Source: Planctomycetota bacterium (GTDB lineage: Bacteria; Planctomycetota; Phycisphaerae; UBA1845). From it: DNA of 12,327 nt. Location of the stretch: assembly GCA_024278775.1 (NCBI GenBank), contig JAJRSP010000242.1:1-12327 (forward strand). Direction: 5' to 3'. Made by a program: the position numbers and the translations under genes. Below the pieces are notes generated by a model. The model had not been told where the DNA came from and made no database searches. It was given only the letters and a program-made list of their open reading frames with translations. Below are positions 5,495-11,251 of this stretch, piece by piece (positions within the stretch are counted from its first letter, which is position 1; every line of letters begins with the position of its first letter).

Positions 5495-7416
5495 GTCTGC
5501 CCGAGTGCCGTTTCGCCGGGAGCGACGGATAAAGTCAGGAAGCAAAATACCCCCCCTTTACAAGTCTCGTTCGCACGCGTGTCATGATGTACCTCCGTAG
5601 ATAAGGTGCCTCCTCCCCGCCTTCGCACCAGCACCGTGCCGGTGGCGGCGAGCGAAAGTGAAAACACAATGAGACCCCACGCGGAAACTGCGGGGATCGG
5701 TACGACCACTTCGAGCGGACCCATGTCCACTGTGGCGACGCCGTCCCCGTCACCGTCGTGGACGCGGGCGTTACCGACGAGGTCCGTAGTGACACCCACC
5801 GGCACCAGCGCGTTGTCGCCCGCGTCGATGGCGGGAGAGGATGCGCCCAGGCGGTAGTCGTCGTCGAGCGTACCGGGCACGTCGTCTCGGCCGTCCGGGT
5901 CCATGAAGTTCGGATCCGCGTCGATATTTCCAACGCCCCAGACGACCGTGCCGTCTCCCTCAACACTGGCCATCCCGCCTTCCAGAATGGTCGTCACGAC
6001 TTCAACTGATGAGGGGAAGTTCGTGCTCGGTCGCAGGAAAATCTGTTGGCCCTCTGTATCTGCCGAATTCCCCCATACCAATGAATTCACAATCTTCGAT
6101 GTGGCGCTGCTCGTGACATACACTCCGCCTCCCTTTCCGAACGCAAAGTTTTGAACGATCGCGGTGTTGATAATCTGTAGAGCGCAGGATGAACCGCAAC
6201 TAACGCCTCCCCCCGTACCACCCGAAATGTTGTTTGCGACGATACAGTTGGTCATCACCGGCTCACTCACCGCCCCACATTTCAAGCCGGTGCCGAGGTT
6301 GCCGATAATGCGACAATTGGTGATGGTCGGGCTGGAGAAACTGTTCAGAACAAAACCCGCACCGTTGCCGAGCAGGTCACAGTCACGAATCGCCGGGCTG
6401 CTTTGATGCAACGAGATTGCATCGAACCAGTTACCTGTAAACAACGACGACTCGATCGATCCGCCACCGCTTACAATACGAATCGCGCCGCCATCGCCGG
6501 AAAGGTTATCGGTGAAACGGCACGCGGATACACCAACATCCCCGTTTTCCATGTAAAAACCGCCTCCCAGACCACCGCCCTCGGCGTTGAAAGCGGTAGC
6601 TAGGTTATTGTCAAAAGTGCAATCAGTCAGCGACAGCGAGCCGCCGTCCATGCGTATCCCGCCACCGAGCACGTTGGCGTGGTTGTCTCGAATCAGGCAG
6701 TTCGCCAGCGTCAAACTTCCACCCGACGCGAACACGCCGCCGCCGAGCGTCGTATCGTCCAGCAACAACGCACCGGAGTTGGCCTCCCCACGCTCGATCG
6801 TGACGCCATCCAATGTGACCGATACGTCGATCGCGCTGACAACGCTATAGCTGTTGTCGTCCTTGGTTGCGCAGAGCGAACCACAGAGCGACTCCGCGAG
6901 TGTGACGCACACGCTCTGCCAACTAAGAGTGCAGCATTGTGGTTGCACCGCGCAGACCACACCGGCGCAGCTCTGATCCGGGCAACCAGGCGCAAAGGTG
7001 TGGTTGCAACACCCTTGGTAGAACCACTCGTCCGCCGGATCGTTGCCGGACACATCGCCGGTGAGGATCGTGGCAAAGGCGACAACGTCGCGATTGTCGG
7101 GATCGGCCGCGCCGCAGCCGGCGTAGCCGCCTTCTATGGTGACACCCGTTACCAGTGTAAACGTAGCATCACGCGGGTTGGCCAGCCCGGTCGGGTTCGG
7201 CGCGTAGCCCCCATCGGCCACACGGATAACATCTCCGGGTCCGGCCACGCCGAGCGCCTCATCCAGGGTTTGGAAAGCCCCGCACCAGCTCGCGCCGTCG
7301 TGTCCCGGACCGGTGGCCGCGCCGTCGACACGCCACACCGTCTGTCCAGAGACCGGTACCGCAAGCAAAAACACCAACACCGCGCAAGCAGAAACCGGAT
7401 AGGTGCGAGTGGACAT
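5398..7416 (-). CDS. Secreted right-handed beta-helix protein with IPTL-CTERM-type sorting signal and run-on tail
   Basis: Predicted exported, surface-sorted protein; 672 aa from ATG 7416, chosen for GAGGAGGAAG about 6-8 bases upstream. Residues 1-24 are a signal peptide (hydrophobic AVLVFLLAV, ending VSGQT). About 28-130 resemble the 'WRVDGAATGPGHDGASW... DEAL...GDVIRVADGGY' start of planctomycete beta-helix proteins. A Cys-rich module occupies 135-184. From about 195 to 530 there are repeated pectate-lyase-like rungs (GGGVFASGGSLTLANC, GGGIRMDGGSLSLTDC, TITNCRIIGN, GGGVYVTSS). Near the end are SSPAIDAGDN and DGDGDGVATVDMGPLEV. Residues 573-600 form the sorting signal: IPAVSAWG, a hydrophobic helix, then RRR. 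Known IPTLxxWG proteins are thought to be handled by exosortase H. The natural protein probably ends near residue 600; the remaining ~70 codons run through a second start site and then out of frame through the miaE fragment. No enzymatic residues are evident; function is unknown. Confidence 0.88.
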   Translation of the reverse strand: MSTRTYPVSACAVLVFLLAVPVSGQTVWRVDGAATGPGHDGASWCGAFQTLDEALGVAGPGDVIRVADGGYAPNPTGLANPRDATFTLVTGVTIEGGYAGCGAADPDNRDVVAFATILTGDVSGNDPADEWFYQGCCNHTFAPGCPDQSCAGVVCAVQPQCCTLSWQSVCVTLAESLCGSLCATKDDNSYSVVSAIDVSVTLDGVTIERGEANSGALLLDDTTLGGGVFASGGSLTLANCLIRDNHANVLGGGIRMDGGSLSLTDCTFDNNLATAFNAEGGGLGGGFYMENGDVGVSACRFTDNLSGDGGAIRIVSGGGSIESSLFTGNWFDAISLHQSSPAIRDCDLLGNGAGFVLNSFSSPTITNCRIIGNLGTGLKCGAVSEPVMTNCIVANNISGGTGGGVSCGSSCALQIINTAIVQNFAFGKGGGVYVTSSATSKIVNSLVWGNSADTEGQQIFLRPSTNFPSSVEVVTTILEGGMASVEGDGTVVWGVGNIDADPNFMDPDGRDDVPGTLDDDYRLGASSPAIDAGDNALVPVGVTTDLVGNARVHDGDGDGVATVDMGPLEVVVPIPAVSAWGLIVFSLSLAATGTVLVRRRGGGTLSTEVHHDTRANETCKGGVFCFLTLSVAPGETALGQTVRSGALQAVYRPRLFTSWGHRRRRALGYDPR
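5535..5585 (-). pseudogene. Start of a second secreted gene, broken at a 7-G run
   Basis: Minus strand: GGAGGT, five bases, ATG (5585), then MTRVRTRLVKGG and a stop at 5535 after only 16 codons. The frame breaks at a run of seven Gs (5550-5556). Adding one G would join this basic N-terminus to VFCFLTLSVAPGETALGQT (the frame used by the run-on tail of the beta-helix gene), giving a typical signal peptide: basic head, hydrophobic core, then ALGQT. That ending resembles VSGQT at the corresponding place of the beta-helix protein. Soon afterwards sequence switches to the miaE fragment. I read it as the truncated, frameshifted beginning of a second exported protein. It could be chance, since the hydrophobic stretch is short. 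Confidence 0.45.
5591..5596 (-). promoter_or_regulatory. Ribosome-binding site for the broken second gene
   Basis: GGAGGT on the minus strand, five bases before ATG 5585. It lies inside the reading frame of the beta-helix gene's tail, just after its sorting signal, where a new downstream gene would be expected to begin. This is the main reason to think the original beta-helix gene ended near here. Confidence 0.5.
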
Positions 7417-7460
7417 GTTTCTTCCTCCTCGTTGGCGGTCATCATCGCCGCAACGAGGCG

Positions 7461-7489
7461 AGTATAAAAGAATCCGAGGCAAGAATCAC
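7461..7489 (-). promoter_or_regulatory. Candidate promoter of the beta-helix gene
   Basis: On the minus strand TATACT (7466-7461) matches the -10 consensus at five of six positions. It is 44 bases before the ATG. Seventeen bases upstream GTGATT (7489-7484) is a weak -35. It falls between the miaE terminator-like hairpin and the gene, so separate transcription is plausible. Confidence 0.4.
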
Positions 7490-7510
7490 GAGAAAATTTG
7501 GACATTATCG

Positions 7511-7540
7511 AAAAAAAAACGGCGAACGAGAGAAAACGCC
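7511..7540 (-). terminator. Probable intrinsic terminator after miaE
   Basis: On the minus strand GGCG (7540-7537), a 12-base loop, CGCC (7524-7521), one G, then nine Ts (7519-7511). The stem is short, but the long T-run in the correct orientation 20 bases past the miaE stop makes a terminator likely. Confidence 0.5.
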
Positions 7541-7559
7541 TCTTACGGGCTTGAAACAG

Positions 7560-7717
7560 CTACGCCACGCCGCTGTGCATGGCCGGGCCGATCGGTTGCG
7601 AGGTGATGACGCGGACCTCTTCATCGAGGATCGTATCCCATCGCTCGTCGACGCCGGTGACGCCGGGAAGTGAATAGGCGAGGTCGATAAACTGCTTGTA
7701 ATGCCCCGCTTCGGAGG
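7560..7717 (+). repeat. Direct repeat copy 2 (3' end of intact miaE)
   Basis: The last ~52 codons of the intact miaE, including its stop codon, matched gap-free by 5337-5494. The repeat begins exactly at the miaE stop codon in both copies; the bases beyond it are unrelated. Confidence 0.92.
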
Positions 7718-8195
7718 CGTACAGTCCGCCGTAGAGTTTGGCCAGCACCGGGTCTTCGCAGCGGCCGGCCAGTATGGAAAACCGCTCGCACGATCGCGCC
7801 TCAATCAACGCACTAATCATCAACCGATCCATCAGCTCCTCCGGCCCGCGACCCAGCCGAACCAACGCACGCAGGTCAGCCGCATAGGGGCAGCGATGCT
7901 GCTTCTTGAGGTGTCCCCCTCGGCAAGCGAGCAGCCGAGTCACCACGGCCAGATGCTCGACCTCATCACGGGCGATGGTGGTCATGGCCGTGACCCAGTT
8001 CACCGGCGGATTCGGCTCCGGCCAGCGGTTCAGCAGCTCCAGGGCGTTGGCGGCCGCCTTTTTCTCCAGCCAGGCATGATCGTTGAGCAGCACCAGCGGG
8101 CTTGTCAGCACCTGATCCGCCCAGCGAACCGGTGTCCACCAGCGTAGCGGCAACATCTTCTTCACGCCGGCTTTGTGGGGTCTTGTCTTGGTCAT
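7560..8195 (-). CDS. miaE: tRNA-(ms2io6A)-hydroxylase, MiaE family
   Basis: Oxygen-dependent non-haem diiron enzyme that hydroxylates the isopentenyl group of ms2i6A at position 37 of tRNAs reading UNN codons, the last step after MiaA and MiaB. From ATG 8195 it is 211 aa, near the family's usual size. All diiron ligands expected for the ferritin-like fold are visible: E44 (NDHAWLEKKAA), E78 and H81 (ARDEVEHL), E132 (ALIEARSCERF), E162 and H165 (YASEAGHY). The open frame extends to ATG 8279, but that extra part has no family resemblance and includes a near-perfect palindrome. A later ATG at 8156, preceded by GAAGAAG, is right before the conserved LPLRWWTP and is a real alternative. A 22-aa membrane peptide gene lies just upstream on the same strand. 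The 3' end is duplicated at 5337. I did not see miaA or miaB in the window. Confidence 0.92.
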   Translation of the reverse strand: MTKTRPHKAGVKKMLPLRWWTPVRWADQVLTSPLVLLNDHAWLEKKAAANALELLNRWPEPNPPVNWVTAMTTIARDEVEHLAVVTRLLACRGGHLKKQHRCPYAADLRALVRLGRGPEELMDRLMISALIEARSCERFSILAGRCEDPVLAKLYGGLYASEAGHYKQFIDLAYSLPGVTGVDERWDTILDEEVRVITSQPIGPAMHSGVA

Positions 8196-8258
8196 CGCGC
8201 AGGATTGTGGCGCGACGGCACCGACCGTGCAAGTGCGGCGAACGGGAGGCAGAGCCAT

Positions 8259-8275
8259 TCCCGATGTCATCGGGA
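8259..8275. other. 17-base palindrome between the membrane peptide gene and miaE
   Basis: TCCCGATG-T-CATCGGGA: two perfect 8-base arms around one base. It sits between the stop of the 22-aa peptide gene (8298) and the preferred miaE start (8195). The single-base centre makes it more like a dimeric protein-binding site than a stable RNA hairpin; its position would allow control of miaE. Function is inference. Confidence 0.4.
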
Positions 8276-8297
8276 TCATGGCACCCTGCGACGCCGA

Positions 8298-8366
8298 CTA
8301 CGCCACGGAAAACAGTATCGCGAGCATGATCGCCAGAATGGCGATGATCGAATCCCATACGAACAT
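8298..8366 (-). CDS. 22-residue single-helix membrane peptide
   Basis: A very short gene with an excellent ribosome-binding site: GAAGGAGG (8380-8373), six bases, ATG (8366). The peptide begins MFVWDSIIAILAI, continues as an uninterrupted hydrophobic helix with further Ile/Leu/Met/Ala, and ends FSVA before TAG. One charged residue (Asp5) near the N-terminus and no tail make a single membrane-spanning miniprotein the obvious reading. It lies upstream of miaE in the same direction, with about 100 bases to the preferred miaE start, so it is either its operon partner or a leader. I do not recognise a family; it could also be a type I toxin-like peptide, though no antisense RNA or long untranslated leader can be shown from here. 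Confidence 0.6.
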   Translation of the reverse strand: MFVWDSIIAILAIMLAILFSVA

Positions 8367-8435
8367 GAAAAACCTCCTTCGCACCGTCACCGCACAGACG
8401 CAAAGTCCACGGCTTCGGACATATCGAGCGTCTCA

Positions 8436-8465
8436 TTGCAGACCCACCGCTTTGGGGTCGATAAT
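8436..8465 (+). promoter_or_regulatory. Candidate sigma-70-type promoter for wecB operon
   Basis: TTGCAG (8436-8441), an 18-base spacer and GATAAT (8460-8465). The -35 matches four and the -10 five of the six consensus bases. Transcription would begin near 8472, about 65 bases before the wecB ATG. A second GATAAT occurs at 8511-8516 within a similar GATAATAGGG context, too close to the start codon to be the main promoter. Confidence 0.45.
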
Positions 8466-8537
8466 ATGGGAGACCATCGGTCAGATGGCGTGTGTGCGCT
8501 CACTAGGAGCGATAATAGGGGGCGACAAGTACCGAAA

Positions 8538-9686
8538 ATGGCTCGACCACTCACAATCTGCTGTGTTTGCGGTGCCCGGCCGAACTTTATCAAGATCGCT
8601 CCGCTTGTCGAGGCCTTCGCCCAGTGTGGGGACGTACACACACTGCTCGTTCATACCGGCCAGCATTACGACAAAGGCATGAGCGAGCTTTTCTTCGGTG
8701 ATCTTCACATCCCCAAGCCCGACGTCAATCTTGAGGTCGGTTCCGCCTCGCACGCGGTTCAGACGGGTGACATCATGAGGGCGTTCGAGCCGGTTTGTCT
8801 GCGGGAGAAACCCGACTGGGTGGTGGTGGTTGGGGACGTCAACAGCACCATCGCCTGTGCCTTGGTCGCGGTGAAGCTTGGGATCAAGGTCGCCCATGTG
8901 GAGGCCGGTCTGCGCAGCGGTGATCGCGCCATGCCCGAGGAGATCAACCGTATCCTGACCGACGCCATCAGCGATCTGCTGTTTGTGAGCGAGCCGAGCG
9001 GCCTGACCAACCTCCGCCGCGAAGGTATCCCCGACGATCGCGTGTACCACGTCGGCAATGTGATGATCGACACGTTGATGAAAGCCCGCAGCCGTGCGGA
9101 GGAATCAACTATTCTCACGCAACTCGGGCTGACCCCGCGCCGCTACGCGGTAATGACGCTCCACCGTCCGAGCAACGTCGACGACGTACGGGTGTTCTCC
9201 GGCATCCTCGACGCGATGAAAACGATCACGGCCCACATGCCCGTCGTCTTTCCGATCCACCCAAGAACGCGACATAGCCTCGCTAAGCTCGGGTTGCAGG
9301 ACCGCGTCGATCAGCTACCGGGTTTGCGTCTCGTGGAGCCGCTGGGGTACTTGGATTTTATGAAACTCACCGTACACTCTGCGGTCGTGTTATCTGATTC
9401 GGGCGGCATCCAGGAGGAAACGACGATCTTGGGCGTGCCGTGTCTCACGCTGAGAGACAATACCGAGCGCCCGATTACAATCAGCGAGGGTACCAACCGC
9501 CTGACCGGTTCCGACCCGGAGGCGATACTCGCGGCGTTTGCCGACGTCGTTCGGGAACGTAACTTTGCGCCAAAGATTCCCGCGCTATGGGATGGCACCG
9601 CCGCCGAGCGTATTGTGGATATCATCATGACGGAATCGGTCAGGGAATCCGCTTCGTCGCAGGAACTCGCGATGACCACGGTGTAA
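8538..9686 (+). CDS. wecB: UDP-N-acetylglucosamine 2-epimerase (non-hydrolysing)
   Basis: Interconverts UDP-GlcNAc and UDP-ManNAc in the cytoplasm, supplying an amino sugar for surface polysaccharide. From ATG 8538 it is 382 aa, the normal family length. The GT-B fold is complete: N-terminal VCGARPNFIKIAPLVEAF, HVEAGLRSGDRAMPEEINR (E122 and the EE pair 134-135), GNVMIDTL, MTLHRPSNVD, FPIHPRTR, and the UDP-binding DSGGIQEE (287-294) followed by LRDNTERPIT. The frame is open upstream to 8175, but that part has no family resemblance and lacks a ribosome-binding site, so it is left out; another ATG at 8466 is in frame but unsupported. AGGGGG occurs 15 bases before 8538, rather distant. It is divergent from the miaE group and 31 bases before the UDP-glucose dehydrogenase gene, likely the same operon. 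Confidence 0.95.
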   Translation: MARPLTICCVCGARPNFIKIAPLVEAFAQCGDVHTLLVHTGQHYDKGMSELFFGDLHIPKPDVNLEVGSASHAVQTGDIMRAFEPVCLREKPDWVVVVGDVNSTIACALVAVKLGIKVAHVEAGLRSGDRAMPEEINRILTDAISDLLFVSEPSGLTNLRREGIPDDRVYHVGNVMIDTLMKARSRAEESTILTQLGLTPRRYAVMTLHRPSNVDDVRVFSGILDAMKTITAHMPVVFPIHPRTRHSLAKLGLQDRVDQLPGLRLVEPLGYLDFMKLTVHSAVVLSDSGGIQEETTILGVPCLTLRDNTERPITISEGTNRLTGSDPEAILAAFADVVRERNFAPKIPALWDGTAAERIVDIIMTESVRESASSQELAMTTV

Positions 9687-9717
9687 CGCGGGCTGCCGTC
9701 TTCAGGAGTAATCTCGT

Positions 9718-11034
9718 ATGGATATGTCTGTGGTGGGAACCGGTTACGTCGGACTGGTCGCCGGCGTGTGCTTTGCCGATAGCGGTCACCGGATTATTTG
9801 TGTTGATTGCGACGAACGGAAAATCGCCCAGCTCAAACACGGTGAGATACCGATTTTCGAACCAGGGCTTAAGGAACTCGTCGAGCGTAACGTCAAGGCC
9901 TCTCGCTTGGAGTTTACCACGGACCTCGCCGACGCGGTCAAACGCTCACGAGCGGTTTTCACCGCGGTCGGCACCCCGCCACGCGAAGACGGATCGGCCG
10001 ACATCTCCGCGCTGCTCGACGTGGCCGGTGCCATCGCCGAGGCCATGGATGGGTATCGTGTCATAGTCAACAAGAGCACCGTTCCGGTTGGCACGCACGC
10101 CAAGGTGATGGAGGTGATTGCCCGCAAAACGGACCACCCGTTTGACTATGTGAGCAACCCGGAGTTCATGAAAGAGGGGGCCGCGGTGGAGGACTTCATG
10201 CGTCCTGATCGTGTGGTCATCGGCTCGGACTCGCCCGCTGTAGTAGAGATCATGCGAGAGATTTACGGAAGTTTTATGCGGCGTAACGAACGGATTTTCG
10301 TGATGGATCCGGCCAGCGCCGAGATGACCAAATACGCCGCCAACGCGATGCTCGCTACGAAAATATCGTTTATGAATGAGGTGGCGTGTCTTTGTGAACG
10401 GTACGGTGCCGACGTGGAATCCGTGCGCCGCGGTATCGGATCGGACGTGCGTATCGGCAGTGCGTTTTTGTATCCCGGTGTGGGATACGGCGGATCATGC
10501 TTTCCGAAGGACGTTACCGCGCTCGCGCACATGGGTCGACAGGTCGATCAAACGATGTCCATTACCGAGGCCGTGGACGTGACCAACCAGCGGCAGCGGC
10601 GTCTGTTTGCCCAGCGGGTGATCGATTATTTTGGAAAGGACTGCTCGACGACCACGGTGGCGGTATGGGGCTTGGCGTTCAAGGCACAGACCGACGACGT
10701 GCGGGAGGCACCGGCGATCGATGCCATCCAGATGTTTCTCGACGCGGGGATTACGGTTCGCGCCCACGATCCGGAAGCGATGGAGAACGCATCGCGGGCA
10801 TTGGGTGATCGCGTGACCATGTGCGAGGACGGCTACGAAGTGTTACGGGGGACGGATGCCCTCGTGATTTTTACGGAGTGGTCGACGTTTCGAACCGCCG
10901 ATTTCGATCGTATGGGTGAGATGATGAAGCAACGGATCATCTTCGACGGAAGAAATCTGTTTGAACCGAAGCAGGTGGCCAACCACGGGTTCCATTATTC
11001 CTGCGTCGGTCGCCCGAGCATCTCGCCGAAGTAG
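9718..11034 (+). CDS. ugd: UDP-glucose 6-dehydrogenase
   Basis: Oxidises UDP-glucose twice with NAD+ to UDP-glucuronate, for acidic surface polysaccharide. It is 438 aa, normal for the family. The N-terminal Rossmann motif is VVGTGYVG (G7, G9, G12), followed by VDCDERKI, VGTPPREDGSADIS, KSTVPVGT and NPEFMKEGAAVEDF. The catalytic block is YPGVGYGGSCFPKDV with nucleophile C261. The C-terminal domain has AVWGLAFKAQTDDVREAPA and DGRNLFEP. The GSCFPKD block separates it from UDP-ManNAc dehydrogenase (WecC), even though wecB is next to it. AGGAG (9704-9708) is nine bases before the ATG. It is 31 bases downstream of wecB; the next gene follows after a 217-base gap with REP-like palindromes. Confidence 0.96.
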   Translation: MDMSVVGTGYVGLVAGVCFADSGHRIICVDCDERKIAQLKHGEIPIFEPGLKELVERNVKASRLEFTTDLADAVKRSRAVFTAVGTPPREDGSADISALLDVAGAIAEAMDGYRVIVNKSTVPVGTHAKVMEVIARKTDHPFDYVSNPEFMKEGAAVEDFMRPDRVVIGSDSPAVVEIMREIYGSFMRRNERIFVMDPASAEMTKYAANAMLATKISFMNEVACLCERYGADVESVRRGIGSDVRIGSAFLYPGVGYGGSCFPKDVTALAHMGRQVDQTMSITEAVDVTNQRQRRLFAQRVIDYFGKDCSTTTVAVWGLAFKAQTDDVREAPAIDAIQMFLDAGITVRAHDPEAMENASRALGDRVTMCEDGYEVLRGTDALVIFTEWSTFRTADFDRMGEMMKQRIIFDGRNLFEPKQVANHGFHYSCVGRPSISPK

Positions 11035-11251
11035 TGAATATGACAAATGGTGGCACCGGTCATATGAGCGGGCCGGGCACTGCCCGACGACATATCGACT
11101 GGTGTGTGAATGTCGGGCCACGGAGACGTAGGATAGGCATCGCCCGACGCCTCCGTGTGGGAATGTCAGGCAATAGCCCGACCTGCGGTTGAATCGTGTC
11201 CCCCGCTTCAAAAGAAATGGACCCTCCGGCATCTTTGAAGGCGATGTAATC
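11035..11251. other. Intergenic region with REP-like palindromes
   Basis: Gap between ugd and the epimerase gene. It contains the palindrome cluster described at 11074-11182 and, at its right end, GAAGG (11236-11240), the likely ribosome-binding site for the ATG at 11252. An in-frame upstream ATG at 11189 would extend the epimerase by 21 residues without family resemblance. No small gene is convincing here. Confidence 0.55.
11074..11182. repeat. Cluster of REP-like GTCGGGC/GCCCGAC palindromes
   Basis: Three copies of GCCCGAC (11082-11088, 11142-11148, 11176-11182) and partners GTCGGGC (11112-11118) and GTCAGGC (11165-11171). CGGGCA-C-TGCCCG (11074-11086) is a perfect odd palindrome; GTCAGGC-AATA-GCCCGAC (11165-11182) is a hairpin with one mismatch. 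CACGGAG (11119-11125) can pair with CTCCGTG (11151-11157). A longer unit, GTGTGxGAATGTCxGGC, occurs twice 53 bases apart. This resembles REP-type intergenic repeats rather than a terminator, as no T-run follows. Confidence 0.6.

Noticed and set aside
6679..7467. Plus-strand open frame of 262 codons
   Set aside because: Antisense to the beta-helix gene, with no start signal or recognisable domain.
8196..8279. Longer miaE start at ATG 8279
   Set aside because: The extra 28 residues lack MiaE similarity and lie over a 17-base palindrome. It is not fully excluded, as no candidate start has a strong ribosome-binding site.
8175..8537. Upstream extension of the wecB open frame by 121 codons
   Set aside because: The extra part has no family resemblance, no ribosome-binding site, lies opposite the miaE leader and membrane peptide gene, and contains the likely promoter. 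The family N-terminus fits ATG 8538.
11074..11182. Possible CRISPR-like array
   Set aside because: Repeat units are only 7-17 bases, unequal in spacing and palindromic, and no cas gene is present.
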